NCBI GenBank assembly: GCA_018882895.1
Contig: VERF01000023.1
Span: forward strand, 1 to 35,415
Length of the DNA: 35,415 nucleotides
Direction: 5' to 3'
Origin: Candidatus Kapaibacterium sp.
Lineage (GTDB): Bacteria; Bacteroidota; Ignavibacteria; Kapaibacteriales; Kapaibacteriaceae
The notes below the pieces were generated by a model. That model had not been told where the DNA came from and made no database searches. It was given only the letters and a program-made list of their open reading frames with translations. Of this stretch, positions 9,281 to 18,500 are shown piece by piece. Both the position numbers and the translations under genes were made by a program. Numbering within the stretch: position 1 is the stretch's first letter; each line of letters opens with the position of its first letter.

Positions 9281-9288
9281 CAAATATA
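9281..9288 (-). promoter_or_regulatory. Bacteroidota-type -7 element before the AAA ATPase gene
   Basis: On the minus strand TATATTTG is followed by GTC and the ATG at 9277-9275. The spacing is identical to that of leuS. It predicts a leaderless transcript. A further TACTTTCG-like element occurs just upstream on the same strand. Confidence 0.65.
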
Positions 9289-9302
9289 TCGAAAGTATAG
9301 GT

Positions 9303-9333
9303 GTATATCCATGTATATCGACATGTGATATAC
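9303..9333. promoter_or_regulatory. Inverted repeat, candidate operator between divergent genes
   Basis: The left arm GTATATCCATGT (9303-9314) and the right arm ACATGTGATATAC (9321-9333) are complementary except for one extra base, around the 6-bp centre ATATCG. The repeat lies upstream of the -7 elements of both the AAA ATPase gene (minus) and miaE (plus), so a bound protein could control either. Cruciform formation is an alternative. Confidence 0.6.
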
Positions 9334-9363
9334 TTTGTCGATGAGTGACAGGCGGTACTTTTG
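9334..9363 (+). promoter_or_regulatory. Bacteroidota-type promoter before miaE
   Basis: TTTG at 9334-9337 fits the -33 element and TACTTTTG at 9356-9363 fits TAnnTTTG, with an 18-bp spacer close to the usual 19. Three bases (CAG) separate it from the miaE ATG. Confidence 0.7.
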
Positions 9364-9366
9364 CAG

Positions 9367-9942
9367 ATGCTTTGTCTCGAATGCGAATCCAATCCCGAGT
9401 GGATCGGTGTTGCCAACGACCATCTGATCGACATTCTGATCGACCATGCGCACTGTGAAAAGAAGGCGGCGGCGTTCGCCCTGGCGCTGATCAACCGCTA
9501 CCCGGAGCGCACCCGTCTGGTAAAGGACATGATCGACCTGGCCAAGGAAGAGATCGAGCACTTCGAACTCGTGGTCAAAGAGCTCGAGTCAAGGGGCGTT
9601 GCACTGCGCCATGATGCCGGCAACCGCTATGCGCAGCAGCTGCACGAACACATTCGCAAAAGCGAACCTCACCGGTTGCTGGATTCACTCATTGTGGGCG
9701 CGTTCATCGAGGCGCGCTCCTGCGAACGGTTCTCCCTTTTGGCCGAACACGCCACGGCCGACGATATGCGGGCGCTCTACAAGAGTCTGCTGGCCAGTGA
9801 GGCCGGACATTACCGCGCCTACACGGACATCGCCCGCCAGTACTTCCCGGTCGAAGAAGTGCGCCAGCGCCTGAAGGAGTTTGGGCGTATCGAGGCCGAC
9901 ATCATTCGGTCGATGACAAACCAACCAACGATGCACGGCTGA
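9367..9942 (+). CDS. miaE: tRNA-(ms2io6A)-hydroxylase, MiaE-type diiron enzyme
   Basis: The 191-residue protein is a ferritin-like diiron monooxygenase family member that hydroxylates the isopentenyl group of ms2i6A37 in tRNA. The four-helix carboxylate/histidine pattern is visible: E31 in HCEKKAA, EEIEH (61-65), E115 in EARSCERF and E145/H148 in SEAGHY. Length fits MiaE. ATG 9367 is chosen because it is three bases from a -7 element; the in-frame TTG six bases earlier overlaps that element. Its TGA overlaps the fmt start as TGATG, so translation should be coupled. It is the first gene of a long plus-strand block. Confidence 0.9.
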   Translation: MLCLECESNPEWIGVANDHLIDILIDHAHCEKKAAAFALALINRYPERTRLVKDMIDLAKEEIEHFELVVKELESRGVALRHDAGNRYAQQLHEHIRKSEPHRLLDSLIVGAFIEARSCERFSLLAEHATADDMRALYKSLLASEAGHYRAYTDIARQYFPVEEVRQRLKEFGRIEADIIRSMTNQPTMHG

Positions 9943-10898
9943 TGTCGTCGATCATCTTCATGGGAACGCCGGAGTTTGCCGTACCGGCCCTGGAGGCACT
10001 GCATCGGCAATACGGCGTTTCGACCGTGGTTACCGTGCCCGACCGTCAGAAGGGACGGGGCCTGCAGACCACGCCGAGTGCCGTGAAGGTTGCTGCCATG
10101 CAGCTTGGCATCAGCGATATACTTCAGCCCACGTCGCTGCGCGATGAGGCATTTGCCGAAGAGATACGAAAGCGCTCGCCCCTTGTCATTTGTGTGATCG
10201 CCTTTCGGATCCTTCCGAGGTCTATCTACACTCTGGCCAGCCAAGGGGCCTTCAACGTTCACGCGTCGCTCTTGCCTCGGTTTCGCGGAGCGGCTCCGAT
10301 CAATCATGCCATCATGCAAGGCGAGACCGTTTCGGGTGTGACGTCTTTTCTGCTCAACGACGTGGTCGACACCGGAACGATGATCGAGCAACGAACATGT
10401 GCGATCGATGACGCCATGACGGCCGGAGATCTGTACGCGGCACTCATGCCCCTTGCCGCCGACTGTGCGGTCTCTACCACGGGCAAGCTTCTGTCGGGCT
10501 CGTACCAGACAACCACGCAGGACGAGTCACTCGCAAGCCCGGCCCCAAAGGTCTTCCGCGAGCACGCCGGCATCGACTGGGCGCACTCGCGCGAGCATGT
10601 GCGCAACTTCATCCGAGCACACAGCCCGGTGCCAGCGGCATGGACCATCTGGAATGATGAGATCATGAAGGTCTTCTCGGCCGAGCGGATCAACGATGTT
10701 GTGCCGTGCGGACGCTGGATCATTCAAGGTGAACGGCTCATCGCCGGTTGCGCTGATGGCGCACTATCCCTTCTGGAGGTTCAACTTCCGGGACGTCGGC
10801 GCATGAACTTTGCCGATATTGTCCGCGGCTATCGGGGTCCATCCGAGGGCCACTTTTCCCAACACCGTTCAACAATGCTTCCGGAGAAGCACGAATGA
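9942..10898 (+). CDS. fmt: Methionyl-tRNA formyltransferase
   Basis: This 318-residue enzyme transfers the formyl group of 10-formyltetrahydrofolate to initiator Met-tRNA. The N-terminal catalytic domain carries MGTPEFAVPALEAL, the hallmark FNVHASLLPRFRGAAPIN with N105 and H107, and D143 in VDTGTMI, matching the Asn/His/Asp triad of the family. The C-terminal OB-like domain (about 205-300) begins after the KVFREHAGIDW segment. Length is normal. Start and stop overlap its neighbours (TGATG with miaE, ATGA with the phosphodiesterase), indicating tight operon packing. Confidence 0.97.
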   Translation: MSSIIFMGTPEFAVPALEALHRQYGVSTVVTVPDRQKGRGLQTTPSAVKVAAMQLGISDILQPTSLRDEAFAEEIRKRSPLVICVIAFRILPRSIYTLASQGAFNVHASLLPRFRGAAPINHAIMQGETVSGVTSFLLNDVVDTGTMIEQRTCAIDDAMTAGDLYAALMPLAADCAVSTTGKLLSGSYQTTTQDESLASPAPKVFREHAGIDWAHSREHVRNFIRAHSPVPAAWTIWNDEIMKVFSAERINDVVPCGRWIIQGERLIAGCADGALSLLEVQLPGRRRMNFADIVRGYRGPSEGHFSQHRSTMLPEKHE

Positions 10899-11671
10899 TT
10901 CCATTCAACGAGTTCGTCGAAGAGAACTCATTCATCGTCTGTGCGCATCGCGGTGCATCGGGCATTGCGCCCGAGAACACCATGGCGGCCGTAGCAATGG
11001 CCCTGGAATGCGGTGCCCCGATGGTGGAGATCGATGTTCAATACACGCGTGACAGGAAGATGGTGGTCTTCCATGACGATTCGCTGGAGCGAACCACCGA
11101 TGGCAAGGGGCTTATCAAGGACTGGACATTTGAGGACCTTCGGAAGCTTGACGCGGGGGCATGGTTCAGTCCAAGCTTCGTGGGCCAGCGCATCCCGGCC
11201 CTTGTCGATGTCCTGGAAGAACTTCGAGGTCGGGCCTACGTCAACATCGAGATAAAACCACGCGCTGCCTCCGAGCAAGCAGCCGCCGAATTGGCCGAGC
11301 TCATCGCCCTTGTCAAGGGCCTTGAGATGTTCGGCAAGTGCGTGTTCTCGTCCTTTGATCACTCGGCACTTGTCTACCTTCGGTCTGTCGAGACCGAGGT
11401 GCGCACCATCGCTCTTAATGTTCCGGGCGACGAGCGCTCACCGGTTCGTGTTGTGCGCTCGTGCGGCGCCGACGGATTTGGCTGCTCGATCGAAGAACTC
11501 ACAAAGGAGCGATCCGAGGCATGCCGCCATGCAGGCATACCGTTCGGTATCTACACGGTGAACACTCCGCAGGAACTCGAATTCGTGCTCGATCACGGGG
11601 CAAGCGGCATCGTTACCAACATGCCCCATATCGTGATCCCGCATTATCGCATGATCGCATCAACTCCCTAG
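10895..11671 (+). CDS. Glycerophosphodiester phosphodiesterase family protein
   Basis: The 258-residue protein has the GDPD TIM barrel that splits glycerophosphodiesters into glycerol-3-phosphate and an alcohol. Catalytic and metal residues are seen: H18-R19 in AHRGASG, E27 in PENT, E45 and D47 in VEIDVQ, and H60 in VFHDDSLERTTDG. Near the C terminus the family's GIYTVNT motif is followed by NMPHIV. No signal peptide is present, so it is probably cytoplasmic, like UgpQ. The ATG overlaps the fmt stop by 4 bp. The physiological substrate is not determined. Confidence 0.94.
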   Translation: MIPFNEFVEENSFIVCAHRGASGIAPENTMAAVAMALECGAPMVEIDVQYTRDRKMVVFHDDSLERTTDGKGLIKDWTFEDLRKLDAGAWFSPSFVGQRIPALVDVLEELRGRAYVNIEIKPRAASEQAAAELAELIALVKGLEMFGKCVFSSFDHSALVYLRSVETEVRTIALNVPGDERSPVRVVRSCGADGFGCSIEELTKERSEACRHAGIPFGIYTVNTPQELEFVLDHGASGIVTNMPHIVIPHYRMIASTP

Positions 11672-11686
11672 CAGACTCCCCGCAAT

Positions 11687-11962
11687 ATGATCGACCTTGT
11701 TGATGTCCTTGGCCTGGTGGCCGGCTGCTGTTCAACGTTCGCACTGGCGCCGCAGGCCATCCGAGTATGGCGCACTCAGCAGGTTGAGCAGCTCAGCGGC
11801 GGCATGCTGTGGCTGATGATCACCGGTTGCATGCTATGGCTTTCGTACGGACTGCTAAAAATGGATATCAGCATCATCTGGGCCAATGGCGTGGCGTTTC
11901 TTTTCATCACGTACATGCTCACCAAGAAGGTTCAGGACATAAAAGCAACGGGTCGACGATGA
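11687..11962 (+). CDS. SemiSWEET-type PQ-loop transporter
   Basis: This 91-residue inner-membrane protein has three predicted membrane helices (about 7-27, 39-57 and 64-82). The first contains the PQ motif in FALAPQAIRVWRT. Size, helix number and motif match SemiSWEETs, which dimerise to carry sugars or related small solutes down gradients. The start is 15 bp after the phosphodiesterase stop, and the stop overlaps the next start as ATGA. The substrate is unknown. Confidence 0.9.
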   Translation: MIDLVDVLGLVAGCCSTFALAPQAIRVWRTQQVEQLSGGMLWLMITGCMLWLSYGLLKMDISIIWANGVAFLFITYMLTKKVQDIKATGRR

Positions 11963-12429
11963 GCGGCGACGGTTCACTGCCGCCATTGATCTTTCCAAGC
12001 TTCGAGTTGAAGATCCAGCACAACGAAGCCTCGACGCGCATTTTCGATCCGGTGCGCAAGCGCTATGTGATACTCACCCCCGAAGAATGGGTCAGGCAGC
12101 ACTGCCTTCACTGGATTGTCTCGCGTGGATACCCCATGAGCCGCTGCAGCGTCGAGCGCCTGGTCGACCGTTCCACTGCTGCGCCGTCGCAGCGTTTCGA
12201 TCTGCTATGGCGAGATGCATCGCTCGCCCCCTTCCTGCTGATAGAATGCAAGTCGGCCTCGACCGCTATCAACGATGCCACTCTGCGTCAGACTGCATGG
12301 TATAACTTGACGCTCAAAGCACCCTACATTTTGCTCACGAATGGCTTGACGGCCTTCTGCGCGCGCATTGCCGAAGACGGATCGATCGAGCCTCTGACAG
12401 ACATTCCGGATTACTCACTCGCTGGCTGA
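11959..12429 (+). CDS. Stand-alone HsdR N-terminal-like protein (PD-(D/E)XK fold)
   Basis: The 156-residue protein matches the small proteins annotated as type I restriction enzyme R N-terminus in Bacteroidota. The nuclease-fold core is visible: RFDLLW with D81, then LLIECKS with E96 and K98, and TLRQTAWYN with Q111. The N terminus has FDPVRKRYVILTPEEWVRQ, a conserved block of this group. There is no helicase domain and no hsdM or hsdS nearby, so it is not a restriction system. The start is the ATG overlapping the SemiSWEET stop; longer in-frame ORFs run into that gene. Position between SemiSWEET and pyrC suggests a housekeeping or DNA-metabolism role, which is inference. Confidence 0.85.
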   Translation: MSGDGSLPPLIFPSFELKIQHNEASTRIFDPVRKRYVILTPEEWVRQHCLHWIVSRGYPMSRCSVERLVDRSTAAPSQRFDLLWRDASLAPFLLIECKSASTAINDATLRQTAWYNLTLKAPYILLTNGLTAFCARIAEDGSIEPLTDIPDYSLAG

Positions 12430-12432
12430 CAC

Positions 12433-13434
12433 ATGGAAATCACCCTTCACTCGCCCCTTGACATGCACCTGCACGTGCGGCAGGATGCCATGCTTGATCT
12501 GGTTGCGCCTCTTACGGCACAGCACTTCGCCGGTGCCGTGATCATGCCGAATCTGCTGCCCCCGGTCGACACGGTGGAGCGTCTCCACTGGTATACCTCC
12601 GAGGTGCGACGTGCCACGTCCGGCTATGCATTTGAGCCGTTCATGACGTTGTTCTTTCGTGACTACTCACATGAGGAATTGCTGGCGGCGCGCGATCACA
12701 TCATCGGCATCAAGCTTTATCCTGCAGGTGCGACCACCAACAGCGATGCCGGCGTGCGCGAGGTGCTGGCAATGGACCATGTCTTCGGCATGATGCAGGA
12801 GCTGGGCATTCCGCTTCTGGTGCATGGAGAGACGCATGGCTTTGTGATGGACCGCGAGGCCGAGTTCTGCGAGGTATATCGGGAGCTCGCCACGCGATAT
12901 CCGCGCCTGCGCATTACGATGGAGCATATCACAACGGCCAAGGCCGTTTCACTGCTCGATGAGTTTGAGAACCTGCGGGCAACCGTCACGCCACACCACC
13001 TTATTATCACACTCGATGATGTGGCAGGGGGCCTTCTGAACCCGCACCTGTTCTGCAAGCCGATCGCAAAGCGACCCGAAGATCGGCAGGCACTGTTGGA
13101 AGCATCGCTCAAGGCCCATCCGAAGCTGATGCTGGGTAGCGACAGTGCGCCTCACCCACGTCACGCCAAGGAAGCTCCCGGATGCGCTGCCGGCGTCTTC
13201 ACCGCTCCGATCATCCTGCCAATGCTGGCCGAGCTGTTTGTGCGCCATGGCGCCGAGCAGAACCTGCAGGCATTTGTCAGCGACAATGCCCGACGTCTCT
13301 ACGGCGTCAACCCGCCGGCCACCACGGTGAGGCTTGCAAACGATCCCATGCAGATTCCGGCTTCCTATGGCCAGGTCGTGCCCATGTGGGCCGGCCGCTC
13401 TCTGTCGTGGTCCGTCAAGGAGGTCACATGCTGA
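12433..13434 (+). CDS. pyrC: Dihydroorotase (class II, PyrC type)
   Basis: The 333-residue enzyme interconverts carbamoyl-aspartate and dihydroorotate in pyrimidine synthesis. The metal site begins HLHVR (H12, H14, R16). The carbamylated lysine is K94 in [16 protein letters not shown], a PyrC-specific signature. Later ligands include the His residues in VHGE and MEHITT, and D237 in GSDSAPH. Length fits class II dihydroorotases. The start is 3 bp after the preceding stop. The end overlaps the start of the following exported protein gene by 7 bp and contains that gene's Shine-Dalgarno site. Confidence 0.97.
   Translation: MEITLHSPLDMHLHVRQDAMLDLVAPLTAQHFAGAVIMPNLLPPVDTVERLHWYTSEVRRATSGYAFEPFMTLFFRDYSHEELLAARDHIIGIKLYPAGATTNSDAGVREVLAMDHVFGMMQELGIPLLVHGETHGFVMDREAEFCEVYRELATRYPRLRITMEHITTAKAVSLLDEFENLRATVTPHHLIITLDDVAGGLLNPHLFCKPIAKRPEDRQALLEASLKAHPKLMLGSDSAPHPRHAKEAPGCAAGVFTAPIILPMLAELFVRHGAEQNLQAFVSDNARRLYGVNPPATTVRLANDPMQIPASYGQVVPMWAGRSLSWSVKEVTC
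13417..13423 (+). promoter_or_regulatory. Strong Shine-Dalgarno site inside the end of pyrC
   Basis: AAGGAGG lies 4 nt before the ATG at 13428. It decides the start of the downstream gene against longer in-frame alternatives inside pyrC. Confidence 0.75.
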
Positions 13435-14228
13435 TGCGCGGTCGAGGTCTTCTGCTTGCCCTTGCGGTCTTCTTCGTAAGCCTCGGCACGACGCAGCTGC
13501 GGGGTCAGTCGACATTTGACACCTGCGGCGCCGAAGGCAGTGCAAAACGCAGCGATGTGCGGGCGATCAACCGCAAGAAGAACCGCGATGGATTCCCCAC
13601 CGATGCACAGATCAATCGCGCCATCACGTTCAACGCAATGCTTATGGCCGGCGAGAATCCGAAAGGATTCTCCGAGGGCGATGCCGCCGAGATCGTGGCC
13701 TACTGCGCCGATGTGAAGATCGGCTCGGTCGAAAGCGTCAACTGCGGTGCCAAGGATCATTGGCATCGAGATACGCACATTGAGCTGACGCTTGATCCGA
13801 ATGATTCGCAGAACGAGACCAAGATCCTGGTCGTCGAGGTCACCCCACGCTTCCGTCAGGCAATGAAGGAACGCGGAGTCGACTGGTCCCAGCAGGCCCT
13901 GCGCGACAAGTTTCTTGGTCGCTGGGTGAAGGTTCGCGGCTGGGTATTCTACGACGCATTGCATGCCGATGAATCCGCCGGCTCCGGCAACGAGAAGATC
14001 TGGCGCGGCTCCCCGTGGGAGATCCACCCCGTGACGGACATGTCTGTCACCACCCGGCCGGCCAACATCACCGTCGAGACGCCGTCGGTGCGCCCCTCGA
14101 CAGGCACCGACACACCAGCCCCCTCCGGCGGTGCAACCGTGCAGTGCTCCGGCACGACGGCCAAGGGGAAACGTTGCTCGCGCATGACAAAGGACCCGAG
14201 CGGCTTTTGCTGGCAGCATCAGCGCTGA
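13428..14228 (+). CDS. Exported protein of unknown function with C-terminal CCCH zinc-knuckle motif
   Basis: The 266-residue protein starts with a signal peptide ([16 protein letters not shown], probable cleavage after LRG or GQS). The middle (about 95-200) has a compact domain with [19 protein letters not shown] and [11 protein letters not shown], ending WEIHPVT. This could be an OB- or SH3-like fold; I do not recognise a named family with confidence. After a Thr/Pro-rich linker the last 27 residues carry C240, C250, C261 and H264 in the pattern C-x9-C-x10-C-x2-H (KGKRCSR and GFCWQH), a small zinc-binding module usually found in intracellular proteins. Translation is coupled to pyrC through a strong Shine-Dalgarno site. 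Confidence 0.75.
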   Translation: MLMRGRGLLLALAVFFVSLGTTQLRGQSTFDTCGAEGSAKRSDVRAINRKKNRDGFPTDAQINRAITFNAMLMAGENPKGFSEGDAAEIVAYCADVKIGSVESVNCGAKDHWHRDTHIELTLDPNDSQNETKILVVEVTPRFRQAMKERGVDWSQQALRDKFLGRWVKVRGWVFYDALHADESAGSGNEKIWRGSPWEIHPVTDMSVTTRPANITVETPSVRPSTGTDTPAPSGGATVQCSGTTAKGKRCSRMTKDPSGFCWQHQR

Positions 14229-14237
14229 TTTCAGGCG

Positions 14238-14245
14238 TATCTTCG
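14238..14245 (+). promoter_or_regulatory. Candidate -7 element before the M16 peptidase gene
   Basis: TATCTTCG differs from TAnnTTTG at one position and lies 5 bp before the ATG at 14251. It could give the M16-addA pair its own, nearly leaderless transcript within the longer block. Confidence 0.45.
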
Positions 14246-14250
14246 CCGCC

Positions 14251-15519
14251 ATGACACGCTCCAGCGCGCGCTCGGTATGGACGCCCCCCGATGACATCAT
14301 TCTACCCAACGGCATTCGCATCATCTGCGACCCGGTGGGACACGTCGACTCAGCTGCTCTCGGCATCTGGGTGCGCGTTGGCACGCGCGACGAGCCCCGT
14401 GGCCAGCGTGGTGTGGCGCACTTCGTCGAGCACACATCCTTTCGTCGAACACGGCATCGCACCGCAGCCAAAATCTCGCGTGACTTTGAAAACCGTGGAG
14501 CGTATGCAAATGCCTACACCACGAAGGAGGAGACATGCTACTACGTGCGAACACTGAGCGAACATCTCGACGATGTTCTCGACACGCTGCTGGACGTGGT
14601 TCTGTGGCCTACCTTTCAGAAAGAGGACATCGACAAGGAACGGTCAATCATCACCGAAGAGATCCGCTCTTACGAGGATGAAGCCGAAGAACACATCTTC
14701 GATCTTGGCGAATTGCAGCTCTTTCCCCGACATCCCCTCGGCTCTCCGATCGTCGGTACGGTAGACGACGTACGGTCACTCAAGGCCGATGATGTGCGCA
14801 GCTTCCATGCCCGTCATTATCATCCCGGATCGATTACCGTGGCCATAAGCGGACGCTGCGATGCTGATAGTTTGGGCAAAAAGATCCAGAAGCTGACTGA
14901 GGGCGTGTCCAAGCGCCAGCGCGCACCACGGCGCAGTACTCCTGCCACGCGGCCGGCGACGCACCTGGAGCTGACTCGCGCCATCCAGCAGGCGCATCTT
15001 CTGTGGCAGACGCCCACCATCGGGTGCCGACACGAAGACCGCTTCGCCCTGCAGCTTCTGAACGTTGTGTTGGGCGACGGTATGTCATCACGTCTGAACG
15101 TACGCCTGCGCGAGTCCACAGGGCTTACCTACACGGTGTACTCTCAGCTGCAACTGTTTGCCGACTGTGGCATCCTTGCCATCTATGCCGGCGTCGATGA
15201 ACAGAACATCACAAAGGCCGAGCGGGGCATCAGACGTGTGCTGCACGAGATCGCTGATGGCGGAATCACGCCCGCCGAACATCGTCGCGCTCTTGCACAA
15301 CTGCGTGCCGGAAAGCTCATGTCGCTCGAATCACTGACCGCACGCATGACCATGCTCGGCAAGGGCGTCATGGAACAGGGTCAACCCGAAGATCCGCGCG
15401 AAACGATCGAACAATTCCAAGCCGTCACCCGCGAAGATGTCGCCCGCCTTGCGCAGCGATACTGCAAGGAAGCTGCCTGGAGTACCTGCACTCTGCGCCC
15501 GTCGTCTGATCGTTCGTAA
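14251..15519 (+). CDS. M16 family zinc metallopeptidase (pitrilysin/MPP-like)
   Basis: The 422-residue protein has the inverted zinc motif HxxEH as HFVEH (57-61) with E60 catalytic. The third ligand is E137 in TEEIRSYED, 76 residues after H61 as usual for the family. The C-terminal inactive half contains the LLNVVLGDGMSSRL and GLTYTVYSQ signatures of MPP/processing-peptidase-type members. Length fits a single-chain bacterial homologue. No signal peptide is visible, so a cytoplasmic location is likely. The gene is preceded by a -7-like element and followed after 16 bp by the addA-like gene. Confidence 0.93.
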   Translation: MTRSSARSVWTPPDDIILPNGIRIICDPVGHVDSAALGIWVRVGTRDEPRGQRGVAHFVEHTSFRRTRHRTAAKISRDFENRGAYANAYTTKEETCYYVRTLSEHLDDVLDTLLDVVLWPTFQKEDIDKERSIITEEIRSYEDEAEEHIFDLGELQLFPRHPLGSPIVGTVDDVRSLKADDVRSFHARHYHPGSITVAISGRCDADSLGKKIQKLTEGVSKRQRAPRRSTPATRPATHLELTRAIQQAHLLWQTPTIGCRHEDRFALQLLNVVLGDGMSSRLNVRLRESTGLTYTVYSQLQLFADCGILAIYAGVDEQNITKAERGIRRVLHEIADGGITPAEHRRALAQLRAGKLMSLESLTARMTMLGKGVMEQGQPEDPRETIEQFQAVTREDVARLAQRYCKEAAWSTCTLRPSSDRS

Positions 15520-15535
15520 GGGGCTTGCCAGTTCC

Positions 15536-18500
15536 ATGAACGCTCAGCAACAGGCAGCTCTCGACACGCACGTACACTGCGCCGTACTGGCCAATGCCGG
15601 TGCCGGCAAGACGCAGGTCCTGGTGCAGCGTCTGCTTCGCATTCTGGTCGTCGAGAACGTCGAACCCGACCGAGTTGTGGCCATCACCTTTACGCGCGCA
15701 GCCGCCATGGAGATGCGTCAGCGCCTGCATGAACTGATTGAGTCTATCCTGCGAGGTACGGAAGACCCCGCCCCCTATCTGGGATCATTGCCGCCGACAT
15801 CCTATGAGCCGCGGCTACGACGGCTGCTGGTGCAGATCGGCTCGACGCGGATCAGTACGTTTCACAGCTTCTGTGCCTCACTGGTTCGGCAGTACGCAGA
15901 CGTGGTTGGCCGCTCATCAGATGTGCGTGATGCCGATGAACGCTTAAGCTCCGAACTGTGTCAGGAAGCCGTCGATGCCGCAATGAACCACTTCCTGGGT
16001 GCTGAACGTCTTGCTGATCCGCGAGTGCAGGCCGCCTTCGACTCGCTCTCGATCGGCAAGGTTCATGAAATCGTTGCCGGCATGACCCGAAGCTCGGCCG
16101 AGCGGCGCCAGATGTCGAGCATTCTCGCAGAGCCCATAAGCGCAGCGCTTGAACGCCGGCGCACCGCAGCAGACGGCATCCGGCGCCAGCAGGCGCGGCT
16201 GGTCTGCATGGAGCTACTGCGACATCTGCATGACTTCACTGACGTGCGTGAGATCGAGCAGTTACATCACTCCCTTGCCGATCTTTCTGATCGCGTGGAA
16301 GGGGGCGACGAAGCGCTCGGTGAACTCACCTCATTGCTTGAGACATGGTTCAATCGGGACTACACGATCAAGAAGACCAAGCTCAGCAAGGACTCAAAGG
16401 GAAGCCCCCTGCCGGAGGCACCCGACAAGGCGCTTGCAGAAATGGCGGACTTCGCCCGCGCTACGTGGGACGACGCTTCAGAGCGCCATCAACTGATGGT
16501 CACACAAGGTCTGGCTCTGATGTCGGACCGAGCGGCGCGCCACTATGCTGAGATCAAGCGTCGACGTAATGTGATCGACTTCGACGATATGATCGATGAT
16601 GCTACGAAGCTGCTGACCGATCCGGGCGTGTCGACGATGATCCGTGAATCGGTATCGTACATCATGATCGATGAGTTCCAGGACACCGACCCAACGCAGT
16701 ATCGGCTGCTTGAACTTCTTGCTCCGGCCCTTCGGGACGGCAGGTCCGGCGGCCCGAACGTCTTCCTCGTGGGCGACGACAAGCAAAGCATCTACGGTTT
16801 TCGCAATGCCGACGTGCGGCTCTTCCGACGCGCGCGGCGCGCCATCAAGGGGGCAAACTCGGCAACGGAACCGGCAGATACCGGCCTGAGACCGCTCACG
16901 CAGTCGTATCGGATGCACCAGCACCTGGTCGAGGCCATCAATGACATCTGCAAGCATGCCTTTGGTGCTGTGGCACCACCTGACGAAGAAGACGAGGTAT
17001 CATTCGATGTTGCCTACATGGAACTTGCAGCTGCCATCGAGCGGGAAACGCGTCAGTCTCTGAGCTCGCTTCGGCTGCTTGGCGTGGGTGATGGTGATGA
17101 TGATTCCGACTCCGAGTTTGAGCACCTGGCGCGGCATCTTGCCGGCATGCTGGCTGCCGACTCCGGCGTCGAAGTCTTTGAGCGATCCGTTGCCCATCGT
17201 CCGGTGCGCCCGGGAGACATCGCCGTGCTGGTCCCGAGCAACAAGGACAAAAGCAAGGTGGCCGAGGCCCTGCGTCGCCAGTCACTGCCCTACACCATCT
17301 ACAGCGGACGTTCCTTCTTCTCACGACCGGAAGTGGCCGACGTGCGTGCGGCGCTCACGGCCGCATCGGATCCGCAAAATGATCTGGCCACGGCAACGGC
17401 CATGCGCTCGCCCCTTCTCAGAGTGCCGGATGACGATATCGTCAGGGCATCCCTGCGCGGACGTAAGAGCAGTCTCCAAGATGGTCTGGCTGACCTTGTC
17501 GCATCAGGGACAGCCTCTGATGAGGCAAAGGCTGCAATGAGGTTTTTCGTTGACCTTCGAACGATGATCTCACTGCGTCCCTTGAGCGAGGTCATCACGC
17601 CAATGCTCGAGCAATGCGGTTGGCATCAGGCCACGTCTGCCGATGCACGATATCGGCAGATGGTGGTGAACATCGACAAGCTCATCGAGATCTGCGCCAA
17701 GGCCGAGCAGGACCGATCGGCCTCCCTGTCCGATGTTCTGAATGCCATTGCCGAACCCGACCGGGATCTGGAGGCCGAGGGAACCGTGATGAGCGACGAT
17801 GACGCCATCCACGTGATGACCATTCATGCGTCCAAGGGGCTCGAGTTCCCGGTGGTGGCACTTGCCGGTCTCAATACACGATCGCATGACGACACTTTTG
17901 TCATCAGTCAGCAGATCGGCCCCACGATGAACGTACCCGACAAGATCGTCCTGCCCTCCGATGCACTGTCAACCGCGAGCCTTCCTGTGAGCATGTCGTG
18001 CCGCGCTAACGCGATCATCTCACGTCAGCGCAGGGAGGCCGAACAGCGTCGCCTGCTCTATGTAGCACTGACGCGCGCAAAGGCCCATCTTGTGATCTGC
18101 CTACCGTCGGGTGAGCAAGCCTCCCGTGCAAAGGGGCTCTCGCGCATCCTTGTGGCAGCAACGACGCATGATGGACCGTGGCTCCGTTTCGATGCCTCAT
18201 CGGCAGAAGACGCAGTTGATGTGGCAGCCAGGGCACCGGTGGCAAGCCCCCTGACAAAGCCGTTTGCCCCGATTCCGCCGCCGGCGCCACTGCTGGTGAC
18301 CGCCAGCACACTGAACCGCCAGACAAGTTCACATGCGACCCCGGTTGGACGAAGGATCGTTGGCACGGAGTCGTCATCAACCGAGTACGGTACGGCGGTG
18401 CATTCAGCGCTGGCCGATCTTGTCCGCAGCGCATCGGCGTCGAGTACGGATGAGTCCATCCGACGCTTGGTCAGCATCATGAAGCGTCACGAGCTCGACC

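Noticed and set aside
11959-12429. Type I restriction-modification system
   Set aside because: Only an HsdR-N-like domain is present; no helicase, methylase or specificity gene is nearby.
13365-14471. 368-residue minus-strand ORF
   Set aside because: It spans the ends of three plus-strand genes with clear products and has no recognisable motif.
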